Source: Actinomycetospora lemnae (GTDB taxonomy: Bacteria; Actinomycetota; Actinomycetes; Mycobacteriales; Pseudonocardiaceae). Taken from it: a DNA stretch of 64,000 nucleotides. Location: positions 248,001-312,000 of the forward strand of contig NZ_JAQZAO010000008.1 of the NCBI RefSeq assembly GCF_028737315.1. Reading direction: 5' to 3'. The notes beneath the pieces were generated by a model, which made no database searches, was not told the DNA's origin, and worked only from the letters and a program-made list of their open reading frames with translations. Of the stretch, positions 33,217-41,338 are shown piece by piece (positions within the stretch are counted from its first letter, which is position 1; each line of letters begins with the position of its first letter). Made by a program: the position numbers and the translations under genes.

Positions 33217-34568
33217 ATGGGCGGAGGCACCCGGTCGAGCGCCGCGACCGGGTCGGCACGGGTGAGGGCCGGGTCGGCGGCGCGGAAGGTGCGGGCGCGG
33301 CCGGGGCCGGTCGCGGCGGTCTCGAAGCGGACGGTGACGCGACCGTGCCCGGCGCCCTGCACCCAGCCGTGGCCGTGCTCGGGGTGGGCGACGTCGTCGC
33401 CGGTGCGCCACTCGCGCCCCGGCTCGGGCTCCTCGGGCGCCTCCACCGGCGCGGGGTCCGGCGCGTGGTCCGGCGCGGGGTCCGGCGCCGGCGACGGGGA
33501 CCGTGCGGGCGTCCCCGGGAAGAGCGCCTCCTGCACGGCCGTCGTGAGCCCGGAGAACGAGACGCCGACGAGCCGCACGCCGGCGTCGGGCAGGGCGGCG
33601 ACGGCGAGGCGCTGGGCGGTGTCGGTGAGGGTCGCGAGGTCGGTGGTGGCGTCGGCGTGGGTCTCGGCGCGGCTGGTCGTCCCGAACGACGCGCTGCGGA
33701 TCTTCACGCTGACGGTGCGGGCGGCCCGGTGCGAGGCGACGAGCCGCCGGTGCGCGCCCTCGGCCAGCTCGGCGACGGCCGCCCGCACCGCGCCGAGGTC
33801 CGAGAGGTCGGCGTCGAACGTCGTCTCCGCGCTGACCTGCTTCGCCTCGCCCCGCTCGACCAGCGGCCGGTCGTCCAGCCCGCGCGCGAGCCGGTGCAGC
33901 CCGGTGCCGACGGCGCTGCCGAGCAGGGCGGTGACGTCGGCGAGGTCCATCGCGGCGAGCGCGGCCACGGTCTCGACGCCGCTGCGGTGCAGCGTGGCCT
34001 CGGCGACCGGGCCGATCCCCCAGAGCGCACGCACCGGCAGCGGGTCGAGCAGCGCCCGCTCCCCGCCCTGGGCGACGACGTGGACGCCGTCCGGCTTCGC
34101 CAGCCCTGACGCGATCTTGGCGACCTGCTTGCCCGAGCCCGCGCCGACCGAGACCGCCAGCCCCGTGACCTCGCGGACCTCCGCCCGCAGGCGCTCGGCG
34201 AAGGCGCGCACGTCGTCGGCGTCCGCGTCGGCGAGCGCCTCAGGCTCGGCGAAGGTCTCGTCGTAGGCGATCTGCTCGAGCACCGGCGCCCACGCCCGCA
34301 CGACACCGAAGAACCGCTCGGAGAGCACCCGGTAGAGCGCGGTGCGCGGGGGCAGGGCGGTGGCGTGCGGGCAGAGCCGGCGCGCCTGGCCCATCGGCAT
34401 CGCCGACCGCGCCCCGCACGCCTTCGCCTCGCCGCTCGCGCCGGCGACGATGCCGCGCGGCCCGAGCCCGCCGACGAGCACCGGGCGCCCGCGCAGCGTC
34501 GGACGGGTCAGCTGCTCGGCCGACGCGAAGAACGAGTCGAGGTCGAGGTGCAGGACCCAGCGGGGCAC
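33213..34568 (-). CDS. dinB: DNA polymerase IV (Y-family) with C-terminal Tudor-like extension
   Basis: A 451-residue translesion polymerase. Catalytic residues are in HLDLDSFFAS and in IAYDETF (D103, E104), where the usual S-x-D-E-A motif is altered to A-Y-D-E-T. Thumb helix-hairpin-helix (GIGPVAEATL) and little-finger domains follow. After a Pro/Ala/Asp repeat linker, residues about 385-440 (REWRTGDDVAHPEHGHGWVQ) resemble the Tudor-like module at the C terminus of PcrA/UvrD helicases. GTG at 34568, 4 nt after the HAD phosphatase gene. Confidence 0.9.
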   Translation of the reverse strand: MPRWVLHLDLDSFFASAEQLTRPTLRGRPVLVGGLGPRGIVAGASGEAKACGARSAMPMGQARRLCPHATALPPRTALYRVLSERFFGVVRAWAPVLEQIAYDETFAEPEALADADADDVRAFAERLRAEVREVTGLAVSVGAGSGKQVAKIASGLAKPDGVHVVAQGGERALLDPLPVRALWGIGPVAEATLHRSGVETVAALAAMDLADVTALLGSAVGTGLHRLARGLDDRPLVERGEAKQVSAETTFDADLSDLGAVRAAVAELAEGAHRRLVASHRAARTVSVKIRSASFGTTSRAETHADATTDLATLTDTAQRLAVAALPDAGVRLVGVSFSGLTTAVQEALFPGTPARSPSPAPDPAPDHAPDPAPVEAPEEPEPGREWRTGDDVAHPEHGHGWVQGAGHGRVTVRFETAATGPGRARTFRAADPALTRADPVAALDRVPPPM

Positions 34569-34572
34569 GTGC

Positions 34573-35040
34573 TCAGCATGCCCCGAGGGCCCACAGCTCG
34601 TCCGGGTGCTCGAGCACGACGCGCGCGCCGGCCGCGCGCAGCGCGTCGGGCCGCGAGCCGCCCCAGGCCACGCCGACCGGGACGAGGTCGTGGGCGCGCG
34701 CGGCCGCGAGGTCGACCGGGCTGTCGCCGAGCATCGGCGTGCCGGGCTCGGCCGCGGCGATGCCCAGGCCGAGCAGGGCCTCGCCCACCACCGCGGTCTT
34801 GCCCGCGTCGACGCCGTCGAGCCCGCGCCCGGCGACGCTGTCGACGCACCCGAGCAGGCCCAGCTCGTCGAGCACCCGGCGCGCCACCGGCGTCGAGGCC
34901 GACGTCGCCACCGCCAGCGGCACCCCGCGCGCGTGCAGGGCCTCGACCAGAGCGACCACCCCGGGGGCGGCCCGGGTGGTGCCGGGGACGGTGAGCGTGC
35001 CGTCGAGGTCGAGCACGACGGCGGGGAACGGGGGCGCCAC
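34573..35040 (-). CDS. HAD-superfamily hydrolase (phosphoglycolate-phosphatase-like)
   Basis: A 155-residue HAD phosphatase: motif I VLDLDGTLTV, motif II ATSAS, Lys motif in DGVDAGKTAV and motif IV MLGDSPVDL. The cap is minimal, so it is shorter than typical Gph proteins. A role in clearing phosphoglycolate or modified nucleotides would suit its place 4 nt upstream of dinB, but this is inference. GTG at 35040. Confidence 0.82.
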   Translation of the reverse strand: MAPPFPAVVLDLDGTLTVPGTTRAAPGVVALVEALHARGVPLAVATSASTPVARRVLDELGLLGCVDSVAGRGLDGVDAGKTAVVGEALLGLGIAAAEPGTPMLGDSPVDLAAARAHDLVPVGVAWGGSRPDALRAAGARVVLEHPDELWALGAC

Positions 35041-35057
35041 GGTCCTGGAGTCTGGCG

Positions 35058-35771
35058 TCAGTGCACCGGACGTGCGCCGGCCGCCCGCCACAGCCACACC
35101 ACCGACACCCCGAACGACCACACCAGCGCGACCAGGGCCACCGCGACCAGCGCGAGCTCGACGCCCACCGGCAGCACCCCGGCCGCCGCGACGATGAGCG
35201 CCACGCCCTGCAGCGCCGCCACCACCTTCGCCGACCGCCGCACGGGCAGCTGGCCCCGCAGCCACGGCAGGACCCGCGCGGCCGCGACGAACGCGTAGCG
35301 CAGCAGGGCCACCGCCAGCACCCACGGCGCCCCGGTGACCAGCGCGACGTGCACGGCCAGCACCAGCAGCAGGAGCGCGTCGGTCTCCACGTCGAGCCGG
35401 GCGCCGAGCGCCGACGCGGTCCCGGTGCGCCGGGCGACGGGGCCGTCGACCCCGTCGAGGGCGAGCGCGACGACGGTCAGCGTGACCAGCGCGGCGGACG
35501 CGGTGTCGCGACCGACGAGCGCGACCGCGGCGACCACGAGCGCGCCGCGCGCGAGCGTCACGCTCCCGGCCGGGCCCAGCGTCGGGACCCCCGCCCGGGC
35601 CGCGGCCCGGACCACCAGCACGACGGCGACGACGGCCACCAGCACCGCGACCCCGAGGCCCACGACGCCGACCCCGACGACGGCCGCGAGCAGCGCGAGC
35701 ACCCCGGCCAGCAGGCCCCCCGACGCCAGCAGCTGGACGGCCACGGGCGTGGCGAGGGAGCGGCGGGTCAC
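35058..35771 (-). CDS. CDP-alcohol phosphatidyltransferase family protein
   Basis: A 237-residue membrane enzyme with about six helices. The signature D-G-x2-A-R-x8-G-x3-D-x3-D is present as DGPVARRTGTASALGARLDV followed by ETD. Such enzymes join a CDP-activated lipid or polyol to an alcohol acceptor in phospholipid synthesis; the acceptor cannot be told. GTG at 35771 overlaps the stop of the FkbM methyltransferase gene. Confidence 0.88.
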   Translation of the reverse strand: MTRRSLATPVAVQLLASGGLLAGVLALLAAVVGVGVVGLGVAVLVAVVAVVLVVRAAARAGVPTLGPAGSVTLARGALVVAAVALVGRDTASAALVTLTVVALALDGVDGPVARRTGTASALGARLDVETDALLLLVLAVHVALVTGAPWVLAVALLRYAFVAAARVLPWLRGQLPVRRSAKVVAALQGVALIVAAAGVLPVGVELALVAVALVALVWSFGVSVVWLWRAAGARPVH

Positions 35772-36556
35772 GACGGTCCAGGATGCCGGATCTCCGGGGA
35801 CGCGGCACCGCCGTGCGGGCGGGCGTAGACGTCGCCCGAGCGCCCCAGCGGGCGACGCCGGTCGAGCAGCGCCACGAGCTCGTCCGCGTCGAGCCAGCGG
35901 TCGCCGGCGGTGGTGTCCCAGCGCATCGTCTCGATCGGCGAGTAGCGGTAGCGGTGCGGCCCGAGCGCCTCGACGCGGGCCAGCGCGTCGAGCGCGGCGT
36001 CGTGGGCCGCGGGCAGGTACTCGAACGACAGTGCCGGCAGCGGGCGCGACAGGCCGGCGAGCACCTCCGCCTCGAACCCCTCCACGTCGATCTTGCAGAA
36101 GGCCGGGACGCCGTGGGTGGCGACGAGCTCGTCGAGGGTCGTGACCGGCACGGTGACCGTGTCCTGCCAGCGCACGGACGTGAACCCCGCATCGCCGGAC
36201 ACCGTGTCCCGCCAGGCCGCCGACACCGTCGAGACCGTCGGCGTCGCCCGGGAGATGCCCAGCTCGGCGGTGCCCGGGCGCGCGCCGAGCGCCGACGGGA
36301 CCACGGTCACCTCCGGGTCGCGGCCGAAGAACAGGCGCAGGAGGCGCACGAAGTCCGGCTGCGGCTCGACGGCGACGACCCGCGCGCCCAGGGCCCGCCA
36401 CGCCCGCACCCGGTTGCCGGCGTGCGCGCCGACGTCGACGGCGAGGTCCCCGGGCCCGAGGAACTGCCCGTAAAACGCGCGCATCCGCCGCTGGCGCCCC
36501 GGGATGCCGTGGTACATCGCGAGGGAGCGGGCGATCCCGGCGGCTCGGACCAGCAC
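35768..36556 (-). CDS. FkbM-family methyltransferase
   Basis: A 262-residue SAM-dependent methyltransferase. Motif I is AVDVGAHAGNRVRAWRALG, the acidic post-motif is VAVEPQPD, and the FkbM hallmark FCKIDVEGFEAEVLAGL is present. FkbM enzymes O-methylate sugars or polyketides, and with the downstream CDP-alcohol transferase may modify an envelope glycolipid. GTG at 36556. Confidence 0.87.
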   Translation of the reverse strand: MLVRAAGIARSLAMYHGIPGRQRRMRAFYGQFLGPGDLAVDVGAHAGNRVRAWRALGARVVAVEPQPDFVRLLRLFFGRDPEVTVVPSALGARPGTAELGISRATPTVSTVSAAWRDTVSGDAGFTSVRWQDTVTVPVTTLDELVATHGVPAFCKIDVEGFEAEVLAGLSRPLPALSFEYLPAAHDAALDALARVEALGPHRYRYSPIETMRWDTTAGDRWLDADELVALLDRRRPLGRSGDVYARPHGGAASPEIRHPGPS

Positions 36557-36611
36557 CCGACCGAGGGTAGGTGAGCGGTTGTCCGTCGGGTCGGCTGGTT
36601 ACCCGCGCCCC

Positions 36612-36824
36612 ATGGGTTACGACGTCACGCAGGTGCAGAAGACGCTCGCCGGGTTCCAGTACCCGGGCGGGCCCGACGACCTGGCCTCGCACGCGAGCTC
36701 GAACGGTGCGGACCAGCAGCTCGTCGACACGCTCAAGGGCCTCGACAAGCAGCAGTTCGACGGCCCCAACGCCGTCATGGCGAAGCTCAGCGAGGCCGGG
36801 GTCCTCGGCGGCAGCAACAACTGA
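36612..36824 (+). CDS. DUF2795 domain protein
   Basis: A 70-residue protein (MGYDVTQVQKTLAGFQYPGG, then ELAxxA-like helices and DGPNAVMAKLSEAGVLGGSN) of the DUF2795 family, small helical proteins common in actinomycetes with unknown function. ATG at 36612; a very strong terminator follows 20 nt after the stop, implying a monocistronic, well-expressed gene. Confidence 0.82.
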   Translation: MGYDVTQVQKTLAGFQYPGGPDDLASHASSNGADQQLVDTLKGLDKQQFDGPNAVMAKLSEAGVLGGSNN

Positions 36825-36844
36825 GCGCCACCACCACGGTACGG

Positions 36845-36883
36845 ACGACGCCCTCGCTGCCCAGCAGGCAGCGAGGGCGTCGT
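36845..36883. terminator. Strong hairpin after DUF2795 gene
   Basis: Perfect 17-bp stem ACGACGCCCTCGCTGCC (36845-36861) and GGCAGCGAGGGCGTCGT (36867-36883), 5-nt loop, between convergent genes. Confidence 0.85.
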
Positions 36884-36916
36884 TCGCTGCTCGGAGCCGC
36901 GCCGGACCGGCGAGCG

Positions 36917-37180
36917 TCAGTGCGGCAGCGTCGGCAGGCCCCGCTCGACCATGTCCCGGGCGCCCTCGAGCGTCCCGTCGCCGACCCAGGTGTTCGGGTC
37001 GAGCTGCGAGACGTTCCAGCCGCCCGGGCGCACGCGCGTGGAGTACAGGAACGTGTCCTTGTTCTCCACCCACTGGATCTCGTAGTCGATGGTCGACGGG
37101 CCCTGGGAGCTCCACCGCCAGGCGGCGCCGGATCCACGCGACGTCTCGTGGATCTCGACGCCGTCCACCTCGATGCCCAT
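36917..37180 (-). CDS. Conserved hypothetical protein
   Basis: An 87-residue protein with mostly beta-strand-like sequence (MGIEVDGVEIHETSRGSGAA; STIDYEIQWVENKDTFLYST; RPGGWNVSQLDPNTWVGDGT). I do not recognise it. GGAAGGGG just upstream of the ATG at 37180 supports the start. Convergent with the DUF2795 gene. Confidence 0.6.
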   Translation of the reverse strand: MGIEVDGVEIHETSRGSGAAWRWSSQGPSTIDYEIQWVENKDTFLYSTRVRPGGWNVSQLDPNTWVGDGTLEGARDMVERGLPTLPH

Positions 37181-37256
37181 GCCCACCCCTTCCGGCCCGG
37201 GATGAGCCGATCGGAGCAGAAATGTACCCGCCGTCCGGAGTGACGAACGGGACCGG

Positions 37257-37499
37257 TCAGGCGGCCGAGTGAGGTGCCCACCCCTCCCGGGTGAGGGCAC
37301 CGACGATGCGGACGGCCTCGCGGCGGTGGGCGTCGGCCTGGTGCGTGGTCCAGCTCCACTGCTCGCAGTCGGCGTGCAGGAGGTGGCAGACGACGGTGAC
37401 GGCGTGCTCGCGGTCGTCGGCGGTGACGTCCGCGGCCTGCGGACGCGCGCCCGGACGCATCAGCTGGGCGACGGGCGAGTGAGCGGGAACGGCCTTCAT
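37257..37499 (-). CDS. Conserved hypothetical protein
   Basis: An 80-residue soluble protein with Cys and His clustered in the middle (VTVVCHLLHADCEQWSWTTH), a possible metal site. The ATG at 37499 is preceded by GGGGAGG. No known family; separated by 76 nt from the next minus-strand gene. Confidence 0.55.
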   Translation of the reverse strand: MKAVPAHSPVAQLMRPGARPQAADVTADDREHAVTVVCHLLHADCEQWSWTTHQADAHRREAVRIVGALTREGWAPHSAA

Positions 37500-37684
37500 G
37501 GACGGACCTCCCCTGCGGCGGCCGGAGGACCGGCCGACCCGGGTCGTGTGCGGCGGCGACGTCGACGCGCTGCCTGACCTCCCGAGGGTGACCGACGGGG
37601 ATCACGCCGGAAACGGCAGGGGGACCCAGGCCACAGGCCGCCGACCGGGACGTTCACCACAGCCGAGGACCGCGGAGGACCTGC

Positions 37685-38443
37685 ATGATGGCCGCCATGG
37701 CCACAGCGAGGGAGCCCGCGACCGGCTGGACCGTGGAGCTCGACGACACCCCGGGGCGTCGTCAGGCGCAGGAGGAGTTCGTGCTCCACCACCCCGACGG
37801 CACCGACGAACGGATCACGCTGCACGACTACGCGCGGGTCTACGACGTGCCCGGGCTGTACGAGGAGGTCGTCCAGCACCGCCTGGAGTGCGCGTCGCCC
37901 GCCACCGTCGCCGGCGCTCTCGTCGAGGCCGCGGAGGCCGAGGGCCGCCCGGTGGGCGAGCTGCGCGCGTTCGACCTCGGGGCCGGCAACGGCGTCGTCG
38001 GCGAGGAGCTGCGCGATCGCGGCGTCACCGTCGTCGCCGGCGCCGACGGCATCCCCGAGGCCCGCGACGCCGCGCACCGCGACCGCCCGGGGCTCTACCG
38101 GCACTACCTCGTCGGCGAGCGGCTCGACGTCGACCAGGTGACCCGGCTGGTGCACGAGGAGGGCCTCACCGCGCTCGTCGCCGCCGGCGCGGTCGGTGAG
38201 GGCCACGTGCCGGTCGACGCCCTCGCGCAGCTGTGGGAGGCGTTCCCGCCGGGGTCGTTCCTCGCGCTCACCCTGGCCGGCGGGGAGGCCGACCACGACA
38301 TCACCGACGTCGAGGCGATGATCGAGGCGACCGCCGGGTCGGCGCACCCGTCGCACACCCTCGTGCGGCGACGCTTCCGGCACCGCCTGAGCATGGCCGG
38401 GAACGAGCTGTCCTACCTCGTGCTCGTCGCCGTGAAGCGGTAG
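37685..38443 (+). CDS. Class I SAM-dependent methyltransferase
   Basis: A 252-residue methyltransferase with motif I FDLGAGNGVVGEEL and an aspartate loop VAGADGIPEAR; the later part keeps the Rossmann fold (GSFLALTLAGGEADHDITD). The substrate is unknown. GGAGGA precedes the first ATG at 37685; ATGs at 37688 and 37697 are alternatives. Confidence 0.8.
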   Translation: MMAAMATAREPATGWTVELDDTPGRRQAQEEFVLHHPDGTDERITLHDYARVYDVPGLYEEVVQHRLECASPATVAGALVEAAEAEGRPVGELRAFDLGAGNGVVGEELRDRGVTVVAGADGIPEARDAAHRDRPGLYRHYLVGERLDVDQVTRLVHEEGLTALVAAGAVGEGHVPVDALAQLWEAFPPGSFLALTLAGGEADHDITDVEAMIEATAGSAHPSHTLVRRRFRHRLSMAGNELSYLVLVAVKR

Positions 38444-38454
38444 TCCGGTCCGGA

Positions 38455-38733
38455 TCAGTCCCGGACGACCGTGAGCCGCGGCCGGATCGGCGGCGGCGTC
38501 ACGGCCGGGCGGCTGGGCTGCGGGCCGGGCCGGGTGCCGTGGTGCGGGCTGCGGCGGTGCCGTCGCGGGCGCGCGGCGCCGACCAGGCCGACGAGGTCGT
38601 TGACGAGGTCGTCGGCGAGCTCCTCGGACAGCACGCCACCACCGGCGTAGTCGTCGAGGACGTCGAGCCCCCGGCGCCACGGCCGCGGCGCCGTGCCCGT
38701 GTCCTCGAGCGCACCGTTCTCGTCGCTGATCAT
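38455..38733 (-). CDS. Hypothetical protein
   Basis: A 92-residue protein with an acidic N-terminal half containing a predicted helix (VLSEELADDLVNDLVGLVGA) and a basic His/Arg/Pro tail. I do not recognise it. ATG at 38733. Convergent with the methyltransferase. Confidence 0.45.
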   Translation of the reverse strand: MISDENGALEDTGTAPRPWRRGLDVLDDYAGGGVLSEELADDLVNDLVGLVGAARPRRHRRSPHHGTRPGPQPSRPAVTPPPIRPRLTVVRD

Positions 38734-38929
38734 CGCGGACGACGTTAGCCCTGGTGACGGGCCCTTCTCGCGCTCGGTGATCCCATGGAGTGACCACTCG
38801 ACCGAGGCGTCGGCGGGCCACGCCCCGACTCGGGATCACTCGTCCGTCGGCGTGTCGACCCCGGCGTGGCGGGATCACGGACCGGAGTGGACGGGTGCGC
38901 CCTGCGTCCCTGTGGGCCACGATGATCGC

Positions 38930-40288
38930 GTGGAGAATCACGCGACGCGACCCCACCACGTCGCCGTCGTCGGTTCCGGGCCGTCGGGCTTCTACGCCGC
39001 GGCCGCGCTACTGGACGCGGATCTCGACGTGCGGGTGGACATGTTCGACCGGCTGGCCACGCCCTGGGGCCTGGTCCGTGCGGGGGTGGCCCCCGACCAC
39101 CCGAAGATCAAGTCGGTGTCCGCGCAGTACGACAAGACCGCCCGGCGCGAGGGCTTCCGGTTCTTCGGGCACGTCCACCTCGGCGAGGACATCACCCGCG
39201 ACGAGCTGCTCGAGCGCTACGACGCCGTCGTCTACGCCGTCGGCTCGCAGACCGAGCGCCGCCTGGGCATCCCCGGCGAGGACCTGCCCGGCAGCATCGC
39301 CTCGGTCGACTTCGTCGGGTGGTACAACGGCCACCCCGACCACGTCGACCTCGCGCCGCCGCTGGACACCGAGCGCGCCGTCGTCATCGGCGCGGGCAAC
39401 GTCGCGCTCGACGTCGCGCGCATGGTGCTGCTCCCCGAGGCCGACCTGCGCGCCACCGACACCGCCGACCACGCCCTCGACGCGCTCGTCGCCTCGAGCG
39501 TGCGCGAGGCCCTCATCTGCGGGCGCCGCGGGCCGCGCGAGGCCGCGTTCACCACCACCGAGCTGCGCGAGCTCGCCGACATCGACGACCTCGCCGTCGA
39601 CGTCGACCCCGAGCAGGTCCCCGCCGGCATCGCCGACGACGACACCCTGACCAAGGGCACCCGGCGCAACCTGGAGATCCTGCGCGGGTTCGCCGAGAAG
39701 GGCCCCGACCCCGCCGCGGGGCACCGCATGGTGTTCCGGTTCCTGCGCTCGCCGGTCGAGATCCGGGGCGACGGGCGCGTCGAGGAGATCGTGCTCGGCG
39801 TCAACCGGCTCGAGACCGGCGAGGACGGGCGCACCCGCGCCGTCGACACCGGCGAGCGCGAGACCGTCGCGACCGGCCTGGTCCTGCGGGCCGTCGGCTA
39901 CCGCGGGATGGCGCTGCCCGGCGTCCCGTTCGACGACGAGACGGGCACGGTGCCCCACGAGGAGGGCCGCATCACCGGCCGCGACCGCGAGTACGTCGTC
40001 GGCTGGATCAAGCGCGGGCCCACCGGGATCATCGGCACCAACAAGAAGGACGCCAACGAGACCGTCCGCCACCTCGTCGCCGACCTGGCCGACCGTGCGC
40101 CGGCCGAGCGCGACGACGAGCACCGGGCGGCCGTCGAGAGCTGGCTGCGCGAGCGCTGCGCCGACCTCGTCGACCAGACCGGGTGGGAAGCCATCGACGC
40201 CCACGAGCGCGGCCGCGGCGAGCCGCACGGCCGTCCGCGGGTCAAGGTCGTCGACCGCGAGGAGCTCACGAAGCTCAGCCGCCCCTGA
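38930..40288 (+). CDS. fprA: Ferredoxin/flavodoxin-NADP+ reductase, FprA-type
   Basis: A 452-residue flavoprotein of the adrenodoxin-reductase/FprA family. The FAD motif is VVGSGPSGFYAAAALLDA, the NADP region is VIGAGNVALDVARMVL with RRGPREAAFT, and the C-terminal FAD contact is YVVGWIKRGPTGIIGTNKKD. It passes NADPH electrons to ferredoxins that feed P450s or diiron oxygenases. GTG at 38930 (an in-frame GTG at 38912 is possible). It lies 128 nt upstream of the first AurF-like gene. Confidence 0.92.
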   Translation: MENHATRPHHVAVVGSGPSGFYAAAALLDADLDVRVDMFDRLATPWGLVRAGVAPDHPKIKSVSAQYDKTARREGFRFFGHVHLGEDITRDELLERYDAVVYAVGSQTERRLGIPGEDLPGSIASVDFVGWYNGHPDHVDLAPPLDTERAVVIGAGNVALDVARMVLLPEADLRATDTADHALDALVASSVREALICGRRGPREAAFTTTELRELADIDDLAVDVDPEQVPAGIADDDTLTKGTRRNLEILRGFAEKGPDPAAGHRMVFRFLRSPVEIRGDGRVEEIVLGVNRLETGEDGRTRAVDTGERETVATGLVLRAVGYRGMALPGVPFDDETGTVPHEEGRITGRDREYVVGWIKRGPTGIIGTNKKDANETVRHLVADLADRAPAERDDEHRAAVESWLRERCADLVDQTGWEAIDAHERGRGEPHGRPRVKVVDREELTKLSRP

Positions 40289-40350
40289 CGGCGTGGCCGC
40301 GGTCTCGGTGAGCGCGGCCACACCTCGCTCCGGCCGGACATGGTGTCACT

Positions 40351-40365
40351 GTTACCTTGGGTATC
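40351..40365. promoter_or_regulatory. TetR-type operator upstream of first diiron oxygenase
   Basis: GTTACC-TTG-GGTATC, an imperfect palindrome 51 nt before the ATG at 40417. The same pattern (GTTACC-N3-GGTAAG) sits at 44658-44672 between the TetR gene and the second diiron oxygenase. A further GGTAAC half-site follows at 40376-40381. Confidence 0.6.
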
Positions 40366-40416
40366 ACCTACTGCAGGTAACGGTGACCGCAAGTCCGGCC
40401 AGGAGGAGAGACAGAC

Positions 40417-41328
40417 ATGACGACCGCGGAGCAGGACGCCGCCACCCTCGGCGACCACCGGGCGGACGTCGCCGAACGGCTGCTCGACTCAGCCGGTCAG
40501 CTCTCGTACGACCCCTTGCGCGAGGTCGACTGGGACAGCCCGGTCGACCCGCTGCACCACGGCGCGAGCCCCGAGTGGAGCACGCTCTACGGCACCGCCT
40601 ACTGGGACGAGATGACCGAGGAGCAGCGCGCGGCGCTGACCCGCCAGGAGGCGGCGTCGGTCGCGAGCACCGGCATCTGGTTCGAGATGATCCTGCAGCA
40701 GATGGTCATCCGGGACTTCTACGCGAAGGACCCGACCGACCCGGCGTTCCAGTGGGCGCTCACCGAGATCGCCGACGAGTGCCGGCACTCGATCATGTTC
40801 GCCCGCGGCGCCGAGAAGCTCGGCGCCCCGGCGTACCGCCCGCCGCGCCACGTCATCGAGGGCGGGCGGGTGTTCAAGACCCTCGCCAAGGGTGAGGCCG
40901 CCTACGCCGCGATCCTCGTGGCCGAGGAGGTCCTCGACGTCATGCAGCGCGACTGGATGCGCGACGAGCGCGTCGCCCCGTTCGCGCGCACGATCAACAA
41001 CATCCACGTGGTCGAGGAGGCGCGCCACATGCGCTTCGCCCGCGAGGAGACCCGCGAGCGCCTGCGGGGCGCCGGCCCCCTTCGTCGCCGGTTCAACGCG
41101 CTCGTCGTCGCCTTCGCCGGCTACTTCATCGTCACGAGCATGTGGAACGGCAAGGTCTACGAGAACGCGGGCCTGGACCCGAAGCGTGCGCGCCGCGAGG
41201 CGAGGCGCAACCAGAACCACCAGGCCCTGCTGCGCTCGAGCTGCGCGGGGCTCATGGAGTTCCTCGACTCGGCCGGGCTGCTCACCGCTCCGGCGAAGGT
41301 GCTCTACCGCGCCGCGCACGTCCTGTAG
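40417..41328 (+). CDS. AurF-like diiron oxygenase
   Basis: A 303-residue helical-bundle protein. It has the AurF double motif E-x(28-37)-D/E-E-x2-H: E90 with DECRH (120-124), and E170/E171 with EEARH (200-204), which supply the diiron ligands. AurF N-oxygenates p-aminobenzoate; relatives oxidise other amines or C-H bonds. AGGAGGA precedes the ATG at 40417. An FprB-type ferredoxin reductase follows after 10 nt as a likely electron donor. The second paralogue is at 44739. Confidence 0.85.
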   Translation: MTTAEQDAATLGDHRADVAERLLDSAGQLSYDPLREVDWDSPVDPLHHGASPEWSTLYGTAYWDEMTEEQRAALTRQEAASVASTGIWFEMILQQMVIRDFYAKDPTDPAFQWALTEIADECRHSIMFARGAEKLGAPAYRPPRHVIEGGRVFKTLAKGEAAYAAILVAEEVLDVMQRDWMRDERVAPFARTINNIHVVEEARHMRFAREETRERLRGAGPLRRRFNALVVAFAGYFIVTSMWNGKVYENAGLDPKRARREARRNQNHQALLRSSCAGLMEFLDSAGLLTAPAKVLYRAAHVL

Positions 41329-41338
41329 ACATCGCGCC

